A DNA stretch of 35,837 nt, taken from Clostridium sp. 1001275B_160808_H3 (GTDB taxonomy: Bacteria > Bacillota > Clostridia > Clostridiales > Clostridiaceae). The position numbers were made by a program, and so were the translations under genes. The DNA lies in assembly GCF_015550425.1 (NCBI RefSeq), contig NZ_JADNAT010000028.1, positions 1 to 35,837 on the forward strand, given 5' to 3'. Under the pieces are notes generated by a model. It worked only from the letters and a program-made list of their open reading frames with translations, was not told where the DNA came from and searched no databases. Shown in pieces: positions 23,407 through 31,445 of this stretch (position 1 is its first letter; each line of letters opens with the position of its first letter).

Positions 23407-24624
23407 TTATCTTCCACTAAGTAATTTATAGTATTTAGGCAACTCATTTTCGTTGCATTTATCGCATTTTTTTGCATAACAATATGTCTTAGCTCTACCT
23501 AATTTACCATGCATCTTATCCCATATATCTTTTATATCTTCATTTAATACATTCCCAAATGCTTCAGGAACAAAGTCACAAGGCAAAAAGTTTCCTTCAT
23601 TGTCTATATAGGAGTGTTGTACCCCTGCTCCACATCCAAATTGATCTTTTGACTCAACGTATGGAAATACTGATGTTTTAGGATAGCCTTTATCTCTATT
23701 AAATTTTATATGAAGCTTTATAAGTGCTTTTTTATCTTCTTTAGAGAATATTTCATCTGACTTTACTAAAAGAGATCCACATGGGATAGGTTCTAGTATT
23801 CTAACTTCATCTATTCCCAATGTTTTTAGAAACTTACCTAACTTATATATTTCTCCACTTTTTAGCATTTCTTTTGTGCATACAGTTTGAGCCATAGTAT
23901 AAAGTCCTGCTTCTTTGCAATTTTTTATTGCTGAAATTGAATTTTCATATGCACCACTAAAACCTCTTTTTTTATCATGATTTTCCTTATATAAGCTATC
24001 AATACTTATTCCAACACCAAAAAGCCCAGCTTGTTTTAAATGTTTTGCTTTGTTAAGACTTAGTGAATAGCCATTTGTAAATAAATATGAAATACTTCTA
24101 TTATCTATACTACTTATAATTTCTTCTAAATCACTTCTAAGAAGAGGCTCTCCGCCTGTAAATCCAATTATTCCAACACCTAAATCTTGAAGTGATTTTA
24201 TTATTTTCTTGACTTCATCTGTTGTCATTTCTTTTGATTTATCGTCCTTATTTTTAATAAACCTTTTAGCACTACAATGCCAACAGTTATACATACATCT
24301 TCCTGTGATAGCTATATATGTAGAAATTGGAGCAAGTCTTTTGCCAATAGTATGATTATAAAAGAATTCAGCATTTTCTCCAGGAACTGCATCTACAATA
24401 CTTTTATAAGCTATGCTATTTAAAGGTGGCAAAAATGAATTAACTACAAAATTACCATTATGAACAGCTAATCTATCATTTTTTATGACATTCATTCCAC
24501 ATTTTACGGCATTTATAGGCTTATAATCTTTACTTTCTTTAAATCTCTTATGTATATAAAAGAAATTATTTCTTACATTTGTATTTAACATTGCTTTTAT
24601 AATTGGCATTGTATTACTTATCAT
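23407..24624 (-). CDS. Radical SAM/SPASM-like protein
   Basis: 405 aa from the ATG at 24624, preceded by GGGGGA at nine bases; the longer frame from 24681 lies wholly inside the upstream methyltransferase gene. The first 95 residues form a family-specific region (VVNSFLPPLNSIAYKS, FFYNHTIGKRLAPIS). Canonical CMYNCWHC (Cys110, Cys114, Cys117) binds the radical SAM cluster, followed by GIIGFTGGEPLLR. The C-terminus has more cysteines (FGCGAG, FLPCDF, YCYAKKCDKCNE), as in SPASM domains with auxiliary clusters. It is the last gene of an operon with two methyltransferases (11-bp overlap). The substrate is unknown: a peptide, lipid or small metabolite are all possible. No precursor peptide gene was seen near it. 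Confidence 0.8.
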   Translation of the reverse strand: MISNTMPIIKAMLNTNVRNNFFYIHKRFKESKDYKPINAVKCGMNVIKNDRLAVHNGNFVVNSFLPPLNSIAYKSIVDAVPGENAEFFYNHTIGKRLAPISTYIAITGRCMYNCWHCSAKRFIKNKDDKSKEMTTDEVKKIIKSLQDLGVGIIGFTGGEPLLRSDLEEIISSIDNRSISYLFTNGYSLSLNKAKHLKQAGLFGVGISIDSLYKENHDKKRGFSGAYENSISAIKNCKEAGLYTMAQTVCTKEMLKSGEIYKLGKFLKTLGIDEVRILEPIPCGSLLVKSDEIFSKEDKKALIKLHIKFNRDKGYPKTSVFPYVESKDQFGCGAGVQHSYIDNEGNFLPCDFVPEAFGNVLNEDIKDIWDKMHGKLGRAKTYCYAKKCDKCNENELPKYYKLLSGR

Positions 24625-25486
24625 TTTTAAAAATCCCCCAAACATATTTATGAGTAATTGTTTTAATTCCTTTTTTATCAACTAACTTAATCATTGAGCT
24701 TTTAACCTCTTCATCTTCCATATCTATCATAGCGTCAAACCCTGCTAAGGCTCCTGTAGATGTTACAAAAGAAACCACCGATTGTGCATTGTCAAAAGTA
24801 AATATATGAGATCCGCTTTCTACTTCTATCTTAGAAAACCCTTCCTTTTCAAACCATCTTGTAAAGGTCTTATGATGAATTGGATTAGGAAGCTCTTTCA
24901 TTATTTTATTTACTTTCTTATAATTTCTTAAAATAAGCTTTGGATATATCTTTCTAACCTCTGGTAATGTATCTTTTAAGTTAACTATTACTGCAAAGTA
25001 TCCGTCCTTTTTTAAAACTCTAGAAACCTCTTTTATAATTTCATGAGGATTTTGGTATTTAATTGCCCAAGAACATATAACAATATCAAAACTATTATCC
25101 TTTGAGCTTTTTAAAAAAGATAACATATCACTTTTTATAAAATCTGCTTTTAAAGTAGAATTATTTTTAGCTTCATTTAACATTCCCTCTGATATATCTA
25201 CTAAAGTGAAACTTGCATTATTGATTTTAGAATTTATAAAGTTACTATTAAAGCCAGTCCCACAAGCAAGATCAAGAATTTTAGGAGATGAATTAGATTT
25301 ATTATCAATATACCTTATAATTACTTCATCTAACATTTCTTTATTATATTTATGCATTTCTTTTAGGAAGGAATCATTATAATTTCCACTAACTCTTGTA
25401 TAAGAATTTGCTATATCATCTAGATTTGTGTACTTTTTAGATAAGAATAGTTTTATAATTTTAAACAGCCCTTTAAAAATATTCAT
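24614..25486 (-). CDS. Class I SAM-dependent methyltransferase (second of operon)
   Basis: 290 aa. Rossmann-like SAM-binding core: motif I KILDLACGTGFNSNFI (about residues 69-84), ITLVDIS-type acidic loop (SFTLVDISEGMLNEA), motif IV FDIVICSWAIKYQNPHEIIKEV and post-motif VLKKDGYFAVIVNL. The N-terminus is a short helix rich in Lys and hydrophobic residues (FKGLFKIIKLFLSKKY), possibly a membrane-contact helix. It follows the other methyltransferase gene by 12 bases and overlaps the radical SAM gene. Ubie/menaquinone-type and small-molecule methyltransferases look alike at this level; the substrate is unknown. Confidence 0.82.
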   Translation of the reverse strand: MNIFKGLFKIIKLFLSKKYTNLDDIANSYTRVSGNYNDSFLKEMHKYNKEMLDEVIIRYIDNKSNSSPKILDLACGTGFNSNFINSKINNASFTLVDISEGMLNEAKNNSTLKADFIKSDMLSFLKSSKDNSFDIVICSWAIKYQNPHEIIKEVSRVLKKDGYFAVIVNLKDTLPEVRKIYPKLILRNYKKVNKIMKELPNPIHHKTFTRWFEKEGFSKIEVESGSHIFTFDNAQSVVSFVTSTGALAGFDAMIDMEDEEVKSSMIKLVDKKGIKTITHKYVWGIFKNDK

Positions 25487-25498
25487 TAATAACTCCTT

Positions 25499-26077
25499 TT
25501 AATTTGAATTCTCTCCAATATATATATATTCATGATTTGATATTTTAATTATTTCTCCATTACTGAAATACTGTGAAGCTAATTTTTTCATTTCGCTTTT
25601 AGATAGCATTTTAACCTTTTCAAAACAACTTCTTTCAAAAATATATATAAGCTTAGTTATTATGTGAGTTCTATCAAATTCATAAATTAAAATTTTACCC
25701 TTATCATTAAGTAATCTTTTACATTCATTTAAAGTCTTTTCTTTATCTTGTATGTGATGAAATGAATCTCTCATTATAATTAAATCAAATCCATTATCAG
25801 TTAAAGCAATATTAGTTGAATATCCATTAATTATCTTAACTTCATTATTTTTTTCCTTCGCTATATTTGTCATTTTAACTTCAGGATCAAGAATAGTTAC
25901 ATTTGCCCCTAATTTTATTAGAATATCTGCAAGAGTTCCTGTTCCCCCACCAATGTCTAAAATCTCTATATTATTAACATCTTTAAGTACTTTTATTATT
26001 TCTTTATTCTTATCTAAATTAAATATTTTCATAAATTTATCATATTGTTTACTGTAATATTTAAATAAATAATTCAT
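25499..26077 (-). CDS. Class I SAM-dependent methyltransferase (first of operon)
   Basis: 192 aa, short. Motif I NIEILDIGGGTGTLADILI (about residues 33-51), the acidic loop VTILDPEVKMTNIA, motif IV FDLIIMRDSFHHIQDKEKTL (about 97-116) and post-motif LLNDKGKILIYEFDRTHI. The HHI-D-K motif is typical of UbiE/COQ5-like enzymes acting on small molecules. It starts the three-gene operon. The RBS is weak (AAAGGATA). The final strand is brief, so it may be a minimal enzyme that works with the second methyltransferase. Confidence 0.8.
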   Translation of the reverse strand: MNYLFKYYSKQYDKFMKIFNLDKNKEIIKVLKDVNNIEILDIGGGTGTLADILIKLGANVTILDPEVKMTNIAKEKNNEVKIINGYSTNIALTDNGFDLIIMRDSFHHIQDKEKTLNECKRLLNDKGKILIYEFDRTHIITKLIYIFERSCFEKVKMLSKSEMKKLASQYFSNGEIIKISNHEYIYIGENSN

Positions 26078-26220
26078 ATAAATATCCTTTCATCCATTAT
26101 GTTAATATTTGCTAATTATATGATAACATGAAACTCTTACAAACTTGGTATATATTCCTTAATTTTTTCTAAAATATGTATTTTTATTAAGTCTAATAGT
26201 TTAAATTTAGTATTATAATT
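26078..26220. other. AT-rich divergent intergenic part
   Basis: Lies between the leftward methyltransferase operon and the rightward remnant/zinc-ribbon genes. It must contain the leftward promoter, but I could not fix one with good spacing. Confidence 0.3.
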
Positions 26221-26349
26221 TGCTCGCCACTAGAGAAAGGAGCTAATAAGATAATTAATTCATCAGAAACTGAAATGTTAGTTTCTCTTGATTGTAACAC
26301 TATTAGCTATCCAGATATAGCCTATTATCCACACTCATATAAAGTTTAG
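26221..26349 (+). other. Start-less open frame or structured element
   Basis: One plus-strand frame is open and protein-like for 42 codons (KGANKIINSSETEMLVSLDC, then NTISYPDIAYYPHSYKV) and ends TAG at 26347, without ATG. The same bases form nested inverted repeats: AGCTAATA with TATTAGCT, and AGAAACT with AGTTTCT. It may be a gene fragment or an RNA leader; I cannot decide. Confidence 0.3.
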
Positions 26350-26474
26350 ATAATTTTATATGATAAACCAAATAAGTTTTATAAAAATGATTATATTAAA
26401 CACCTATATAATGGTATAATTTTATATATAAGTAAAAAGATGATTAATGGTATTATTATATGGAGGATTTAAAA

Positions 26475-26705
26475 ATGGATGATACTAATTCAAAGGAAAA
26501 TGTTGAGTGCCCATTTTGTAAAAGTAAAAATATAAAAATTATAATTGAAAAGCAAAAAGAAAACTTTGACATAACAAGTGGAGTTATTGGAACTATATGT
26601 CTTGGTCCTATTGGATTATTATGTGGCTTATGTTGTGCTGACGGTGAAAAGGAAAAAACAACTTGTATTTGTAATGATTGTGGAAAGAGATTTATAGATG
26701 AGTAA
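26475..26705 (+). CDS. Small zinc-ribbon protein with hydrophobic middle
   Basis: 76 aa from the ATG at 26475, placed eight bases after GGAGGA; the ATG at 26460 lies upstream of that RBS. Two CxxC pairs, ECPFCKSKN (about residues 10-18) and CICNDCGKRF (about 63-72), enclose a Gly-rich hydrophobic stretch (GVIGTICLGPIGLLCGLCC). This looks like a split zinc ribbon interrupted by a membrane-interacting hairpin, as in small TFIIB-like or LITAF-like zinc-ribbon proteins. Its end overlaps the DUF2085 start by eight bases, so the pair is co-translated. Function unknown. Confidence 0.7.
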   Translation: MDDTNSKENVECPFCKSKNIKIIIEKQKENFDITSGVIGTICLGPIGLLCGLCCADGEKEKTTCICNDCGKRFIDE

Positions 26706-27048
26706 AAAAGATAAGATTTGGTTATTTTTTATGAAGCTTTTTTCTAAGACTTGTCATCAAAAATCTGAAAGAAGCTTTTTCTTTTATAATTATCAATTTC
26801 CTATATGCGCAAGGTGTACAGGCTTATTAATAGGATATATTTTAGGTCTACTAGCTTTATTTTTCAGTTTTAGAATTTCCGTTAGTTTAAGTTTAATTTT
26901 TGCAATGATCATGTTTGGTGATTGGTTTATTCAGCATAAAAAAATATATTCTTCTAATAATACTAGGCGAGTTATCACTGGGTTTCTTTGTGGCTTTGGG
27001 ATTATAAGTGTAATAGCTAATTTTTATGTAATCCTAGTTAATTGGTAA
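26698..27048 (+). CDS. DUF2085 family membrane protein
   Basis: 116 aa with about three membrane helices. Motif TCHQKSERSFFFYNYQFPIC followed by ARCTGLLIGYI (about residues 18-48) is the DUF2085 signature, with CHQ, ERS and CARCTG conserved. No function is established; the conserved Cys/His cluster at the membrane face suggests metal binding or redox. Translationally coupled to the zinc-ribbon gene before it. Confidence 0.85.
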   Translation: MSKKDKIWLFFMKLFSKTCHQKSERSFFFYNYQFPICARCTGLLIGYILGLLALFFSFRISVSLSLIFAMIMFGDWFIQHKKIYSSNNTRRVITGFLCGFGIISVIANFYVILVNW

Positions 27049-27226
27049 CTATATATTTCTTTCATTAAAAAATTACATAGCAAGACCTTATTTTATAAAA
27101 ATTTACTCATTTTAGATAGCTTAAATTTAGAATTATATCCGAAATTATATAAAAATCAAAAGATTATTTCATATTATTAATGTCAATAAAACTTCATTTA
27201 TTAGTTTAAAATGATAAATATAAGTT

Positions 27227-27270
27227 GGCGAATATAAATAGCTTATGGAACATATCTTTTTATATTCACC
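27227..27270. repeat. Hairpin carrying the 19-nt motif shared with the RNA at 23205-23385
   Basis: GAATATAAA (27230-27238) pairs with TTTATATTC (27259-27267), extended by GG/CC, and presents TAGCTTATGGAACATATCT (27239-27257). The same 19 bases occur at 23354-23372. Inside, TATG-GAA-CATA forms a small hairpin. The rest of the 27049-27405 gap shows no gene. Confidence 0.6.
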
Positions 27271-27405
27271 CTTATATTCTTAATAAAAATATTTACTTTA
27301 TTTTAGTTTATAATTTTCTTTTATAATTTTTTTATTATTTAAATTATCACTTTTAATATAAATTCTATTTAACATTAAGACATTTGCTTTTGCCTCTGTT
27401 AAAAA

Positions 27406-27975
27406 TTAATTACCATCCCAATGATATATTAGTTGTACAACACCAGAAGAAAATTTTCTGGTATTAACCAATTTTAAATTCAATCTCTGGTTTATATCAA
27501 TAAACAACGGTTTTCCTTCTCCTAAAACAACAGGATGAACAGATAATCTAAATTCATCAACAAGCCCTAAATTTATAAAAGTTGTAATGAGACTTGCCCC
27601 TCCATATAGCCAAATATCCTTACCAGGCTTATTCTTCAGTTTTTTTACTTCTTCAAGATTATTTTCATTTATAAATATTGCTTGATTATCAGTATCTATT
27701 TTTGTTCTAGAAAACACATATTTCTCTTTACTGTGAATCAATTTCCAAATTTCTTTTTCGTTATCAGAATCCTCATCTGATGGAATATATTGTCCCCATA
27801 AATCGTAACTTTTTCTTCCATATAAAATAGTGTCAATTTCATTTAAGAAATTATTAAATCCCATATCAGTGTTCATAATGCACCAATCAACTTCTCCATT
27901 TTTCCCTTCAATAAACCCGTCTAAAGTAGTTGCTAAATCTAAAATTATTTTTCTCTGTTTTATATTATTTGACAT
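27406..27975 (-). CDS. Dihydrofolate reductase / RibD C-terminal domain family protein
   Basis: 189 aa. Starts KIILDLATTLDGFIEGKNGEVDWC, then DTILYGRKSYDLW, KYVFSRT, and IWLYGGASLITTFINLGLVDEFRLSVHPVVLGEGKPLF (split across residues about 121-158), the RibD_C pattern for NADPH-dependent reduction. These stand-alone proteins (YwjB/YyaP type) are not essential DHFRs and their substrates are mostly unknown. No other folate or riboflavin gene is near. Single gene with its own RBS (AGGAGG). Confidence 0.87.
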   Translation of the reverse strand: MSNNIKQRKIILDLATTLDGFIEGKNGEVDWCIMNTDMGFNNFLNEIDTILYGRKSYDLWGQYIPSDEDSDNEKEIWKLIHSKEKYVFSRTKIDTDNQAIFINENNLEEVKKLKNKPGKDIWLYGGASLITTFINLGLVDEFRLSVHPVVLGEGKPLFIDINQRLNLKLVNTRKFSSGVVQLIYHWDGN

Positions 27976-28026
27976 AGCTCTTACTCCTCCTTATATTTTT
28001 TCTCTAGAGATTGTAATTTATTATTT

Positions 28027-28620
28027 CTAATTTTCTTTACTCATTGCTATATACTTACTTATAGTTTCCTTTATTTTTCTATCATGAATTCTATTTATAA
28101 CATCCATATTCATAGTTTCAGATGCATTTTTAAAACAAGGTATATGTTCTATATCAGATTGAAATATAAGTTTAAATATAAATATATGTATTTCTTTTAT
28201 TTCTTCAGTATTTAAATCTCTACATTCTTCAATAATTGATGTTACTACTTCATGAATATATTTTGATATTTTCTTATTATTTTCTGTAATCTCTTTCTCT
28301 GTATATTTAGTTTCCCTATCATCCCTAAATTCTTCGCACTTTACCATCTTCTCATGAAAATGAAAATTCGCCATAAACTTAGATTTAATATCTTCTAATA
28401 ATTTTTCCTCTCCTATTTCAGCTACTATCTTTTGTAGAGAAGGAATATTATTAATATAAGCATAGAATACATCTTTAACATGATTTTCATGTAACCTTAC
28501 TATATCCTCATGACTTAAGTTCTCAGTGTATTTATGTGCTTTTTCAAAAAGCTTTTCCATTTTCTCTTCAATGCTTTTCTTTAGCTCATCAATATAATCT
28601 TTTCTTTTCATATCACACAT
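28027..28620 (-). CDS. Hypothetical all-helical charged protein
   Basis: 197 aa, with about 30 percent charged residues and a predicted coiled coil at the N-terminus (DELKKSIEEKMEKLFEKAHK). Two similar halves can be suspected: HENHVKDVFYAYINNIPSLQ and HIFIFKLIFQSDIEHIPCFK share spacing and an I-P turn, so it may be an internal duplication. No signal or membrane segment and no known motif. The RBS GGGGGA is six bases from the ATG; an alternative ATG three codons later (MKRKDY) is possible. I do not recognise a family. Confidence 0.6.
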   Translation of the reverse strand: MCDMKRKDYIDELKKSIEEKMEKLFEKAHKYTENLSHEDIVRLHENHVKDVFYAYINNIPSLQKIVAEIGEEKLLEDIKSKFMANFHFHEKMVKCEEFRDDRETKYTEKEITENNKKISKYIHEVVTSIIEECRDLNTEEIKEIHIFIFKLIFQSDIEHIPCFKNASETMNMDVINRIHDRKIKETISKYIAMSKEN

Positions 28621-28984
28621 AAAAAATCCCCCACCTTTTATAATTCTATTTACAATAATATACTATAAGTAAAAATTCTTCAAATATTATCACCTTTGAA
28701 TTCATATTTAACTTGATAACTTCATCGTAAGCATATACTCAAATTATTCAAAAATATCTTTCTTAAGTTTTTCTAAAAACTATAAATTATTGAAATACTA
28801 TTTACATATAAAATGATAGTAAACAAAGCTTTTATAGTATAATTATCTACATAAGATAAAAAAGAAGTAAATTCATAAGTGATTTTAAAATAATATTAAT
28901 TATTTATATAAAAATACTATATGACTTATAACTATTAGCATATTATCTATGTTATCTTCTGCTTATGAATAAGATGCATTAACT
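28621..28984. other. AT-rich intergenic region
   Basis: I see no gene, repeat or convincing hairpin here apart from the terminator at its right end. It should contain the promoter for the leftward gene at 28027-28620. Confidence 0.4.
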
Positions 28985-29019
28985 AAAAAGTGGTGAAATT
29001 TAACGTTTCACCACTTTTT
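28985..29019 (-). terminator. Terminator of the 64-aa gene
   Basis: AAAAAGTGGTGAAA pairs perfectly with TTTCACCACTTTTT around a seven-base loop. The stop codon of the gene at 29018 touches the stem. Confidence 0.85.
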
Positions 29020-29212
29020 ATTCGTATAAATTATCTTCAATTATTTTATTTGCAATAAGACCTATATTGACTTCTCTAATGTCCATATATACATCAATGA
29101 TTCTATCAGTAAGAGTAACTTCAACATATTCTACTTGTTTTCCATCTTCATCTTTATAAGTTATTATATCATAAGTTATTATTTCATCCTTAAGTTGCTT
29201 TTTAGAAATCAT
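29018..29212 (-). CDS. Small hypothetical protein
   Basis: 64 aa, acidic, mixed beta then helix: IITYDIITYKDEDGKQVEYV is a possible beta hairpin, and MDIREVNIGLIANKIIEDNL a helix. No Cys, no signal or membrane segment. RBS GGAGGAAAA and a perfect terminator directly after the stop support a real, monocistronic gene. I do not recognise the family. Confidence 0.6.
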   Translation of the reverse strand: MISKKQLKDEIITYDIITYKDEDGKQVEYVEVTLTDRIIDVYMDIREVNIGLIANKIIEDNLYE

Positions 29213-29292
29213 TCAGTTTTCCTCCATAAGTTTTATTCACTATATTTTAGCAAATAATTTATACAATGTCTATTTATAGCCATTATCTTATT

Positions 29293-29346
29293 CTATTAAT
29301 ATACTCTTATCTTATACTATTAATATACTCTTATCTTATACTATAT
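29293..29346. repeat. Tandem repeat, 24-bp unit
   Basis: Two identical copies of CTATTAATATACTCTTATCT plus TATA, followed by a partial third (CTATAT). A shorter similar stretch (TTATCTTATT) precedes them. Likely a local slippage repeat in the intergenic region. Confidence 0.75.
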
Positions 29347-29442
29347 ATTGCTAACCCAATACTAGTATTTTCACAACTTCTAATTTCAATTATATAATAT
29401 ATTTTCTTTATATAGATAGTAATATTATACTTAAACTATAAT

Positions 29443-29475
29443 AAAAAATAGGTAGACAACTGTCTACCTATTTTT
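29443..29475 (-). terminator. Terminator of the DUF4177/YbjQ-like operon
   Basis: AAAAATAGGTAGAC pairs perfectly with GTCTACCTATTTTT around AACT. The stop codon at 29464-29466 lies inside the stem. Confidence 0.85.
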
Positions 29476-29775
29476 AACCTTATTAACTAATTCTTCATAA
29501 ACATTATCTGGTAATATAGCTGCTTTTCCCTTACCATAAAAAGCAACATCATCTATTGCAAGCCATCTACTTTTTTGACCATAAATAAAATCTACAATAC
29601 AATTAGCGCCTAATGCTTTAGCTTTATTAGCCATATCACTTTTTACATCATTTAAATTTTTTAATTGTGCTCCAATTTTAAAACTTAAGTCAGAACTAAC
29701 ACTTCCAATAATTTTTGCATTACTATTAATTCCTTCAATAAAAACTATATCATTATAGAAAGTAGTATAAGCCAT
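29464..29775 (-). CDS. YbjQ/heavy-metal-binding-like small protein
   Basis: 103 aa. ANKAKALGANCIVDFIYGQK (about residues 49-68) resembles the A-x-x-x-G-A-N-A-[IV] turn of YbjQ-type proteins, small pentameric proteins of uncertain role once called heavy-metal-binding. One Cys only, so metal binding is doubtful. The ATG overlaps the DUF4177 stop codon by one base, implying a coupled pair. Assignment is tentative. Confidence 0.5.
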   Translation of the reverse strand: MAYTTFYNDIVFIEGINSNAKIIGSVSSDLSFKIGAQLKNLNDVKSDMANKAKALGANCIVDFIYGQKSRWLAIDDVAFYGKGKAAILPDNVYEELVNKVKNR

Positions 29776-29969
29776 TAATCCTCTTCCCTTTCCATAATTG
29801 CAATGAACTCTTGTCTACTTCCACCAAATGATGCAATATCAGCAGTTGCAGCTGCTTTTAATTCCCACCCTTGATCTGCATATGCATTTAATGCATCCTC
29901 TAATTTTTGAGGATCAAACTTTCCTGAAAACCACTTATCTTTTTGACTAAGAACCTTATATCTTTTCAT
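29775..29969 (-). CDS. DUF4177 domain-containing protein
   Basis: 64 aa. KRYKVLSQKDKWFSGKFDPQ, LNAYADQGWELKAAATADIA and a final EFIAIMER fit the DUF4177 pattern, a small alpha/beta fold with a strand-helix-strand core and the conserved GWEL. Function unknown; often next to short membrane or YbjQ-like proteins. RBS GGAGG is present. First gene of a two-gene operon. Confidence 0.8.
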   Translation of the reverse strand: MKRYKVLSQKDKWFSGKFDPQKLEDALNAYADQGWELKAAATADIASFGGSRQEFIAIMEREED

Positions 29970-30089
29970 TTTACTCCTCCATCTATAATATATTTTTAAA
30001 TTTACTATTCATTTTATTTATATATTAAAATTATATTATTTATATTCAAAATATTCAATTAAATTCCAGATAATTTCTATTTTTTATTA

Positions 30090-30550
30090 TGACGAATTGT
30101 CAAACTAAGTGCACCGCTTAGTATTCTTTGTTAAATTCTTCTAATAGAGTCTTGTATCCAAGACATTTTCGTGGTCTATTGCTTAAATAATTTTAGACAA
30201 TATTAACATCGTTTTGTGTATAGGTAGAAAATTTAAACTTTTTAGGGGAAATTATTCTCATTAATCCATTAGCATTTTCGCTAGTACTTCTTTACCAAGA
30301 ACTATAGGGATAAGCAAAGTATACACCTACATTTAAAGTTTACTCTAATTCTTCATATCCAGCAAATTCTCTGCCACGATCAACGATAAGAGTTTTAAGG
30401 AAATTTGCAGTATTTCGTTTAATCTCCCTTGAAATAGTAGCTTTGCTTCTATTAAGCTCTTTAGCTATTTTAGATATATTCGATCCTAAATTTAAGCGTT
30501 CTAATATACAATATCGTTTATTTATAGTAATATGTTTATAACACATATTG
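30090..30550 (-). mobile_element. Degenerate IS30-family insertion sequence
   Basis: The minus strand encodes a broken IS30-type transposase. An N-terminal helix-turn-helix is intact (KHITINKRYCILERLNLGSN, ISKIAKELNRSKATISREIK), then about 200 residues are deleted and the DDE core resumes at DRGREFAGYEELE. Further fragments, separated by stops, are readable: NVGVYFAYPYSSW, SENANGLMRI, PKKFKFSTYTQNDVN, NYLSNRPRKCLGYKTLLEEF. Terminal inverted repeats could not be fixed. It is inactive: the deletion removes most catalytic residues and stops break the rest. Confidence 0.8.
30340..30546 (-). pseudogene. IS30 transposase remnant (open part)
   Basis: 68 codons remain open. Residues 1 to about 50 are the HTH region used to bind the element's ends; an internal deletion then fuses it to the DRGREF-x-x-YEE part of the catalytic domain before the first stop. 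See the element entry. Confidence 0.8.
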
Positions 30551-30671
30551 TCATATCCTTTAAAGTATTTTTCTAGTCAATTATTACTTTAACCGGAACA
30601 TAAATGTATGGGTTACTTTTTAAAATTAATTAATTTTGCACTTGATATTGTAATTTATCTAAGTAAAAAAT

Positions 30672-30696
30672 AAGAACCTGAATCATCCAGGTTCTT
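30672..30696 (-). terminator. Terminator of the candidate RiPP operon
   Basis: AAGAACCTG pairs with CAGGTTCTT around seven bases; on the minus strand it is followed by ATTTTTTACTT. It lies 56 bases after the last gene of the operon. Confidence 0.8.
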
Positions 30697-30751
30697 TACT
30701 TTTAATATACTAATATTTATTTCGTTAAAATTATTTTTAAGGATAATATTA

Positions 30752-31441
30752 CTATAAATTAGAAGCGTACATGTCCAATTCTTCATAGAACACATTACCA
30801 AATAAGTATCTTAATGTATATTCCATTGTTTTATAAATAGGAGATGAATTAGGCAAAGGATTTTCAACACAATCCATATAATTTCTCCATCTAACGAATT
30901 TTGAAGTCTCAGATGTTGCGAGTGTAATAAAAATATCTTTATTATCTAAAATTATTATTTCTAATGGTGATATACAACAATCAAAAGGCTTTACTGAATA
31001 GATTGGTATATTTTCTATTTCAGAAATTCTATGTAGTGAACAAAATCTATCCTTACCATTGTCACTAGTAGCTAAAAATACACATTCATCATTAATTTCA
31101 TTTAGTTTATATTTACATAGAGTCATCTTATTTTGTGATAATAAGCCAATTTTTTCAGACGATAAATATTTTGTAACATCATCAATATATAGTTCTACTA
31201 CTTTTTCGTTATATGGAGATATAATTCCACCGCCATCACAGCAAGTACCACTAAAATCTTCAGATGCATTGAAAGTACAATTTTTAGGATCACATGACCA
31301 GCATTTATTAATAATTGCATTTTTATCTACAATAATATTTCCAAATCTAATTTTATCTATTTTTTCTAAATATTCGTTTACTAAAAGCACATCCGGTTTA
31401 AAATCATCAAATTTTTCTCCTGTATTCCTATAATATTGCAT
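30752..31441 (-). CDS. Cysteine-rich protein, YkgJ/DUF3109-like
   Basis: 229 aa, cytoplasmic. Cysteines are clustered: CWSCDPKNC (Cys47, 50, 55), TCCDGG (Cys67, 68), then RFCSLH (Cys134, His137) and KPFDCC (Cys155, 156). The order C-x2-C...CC...C-x2-H...KP-x2-C is that of YkgJ/DUF3109-type putative metal or Fe-S proteins, although spacing differs and the family is only a resemblance. It starts five bases after the solute-binding gene and ends the radical SAM operon, so it probably serves the same product, perhaps by cluster or metal handling. Function unknown. Confidence 0.65.
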   Translation of the reverse strand: MQYYRNTGEKFDDFKPDVLLVNEYLEKIDKIRFGNIIVDKNAIINKCWSCDPKNCTFNASEDFSGTCCDGGGIISPYNEKVVELYIDDVTKYLSSEKIGLLSQNKMTLCKYKLNEINDECVFLATSDNGKDRFCSLHRISEIENIPIYSVKPFDCCISPLEIIILDNKDIFITLATSETSKFVRWRNYMDCVENPLPNSSPIYKTMEYTLRYLFGNVFYEELDMYASNL

Positions 31442-31445
31442 AAAA

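Noticed and set aside
23407..26077. RiPP locus around the other radical SAM protein
   Set aside because: I looked for a short ORF with RBS beside these genes and found none, and the enzyme lacks a PqqD-like N-terminus.
29293..29346. Possible start of a CRISPR-like array
   Set aside because: The 24-bp units are directly adjacent with no spacers, only two copies, and no cas genes are present.
31059..31433. Plus-strand frame of 124 codons opposite the Cys-rich gene
   Set aside because: Antisense shadow of the RiPP operon's last gene; Ser/Phe-rich without start context.
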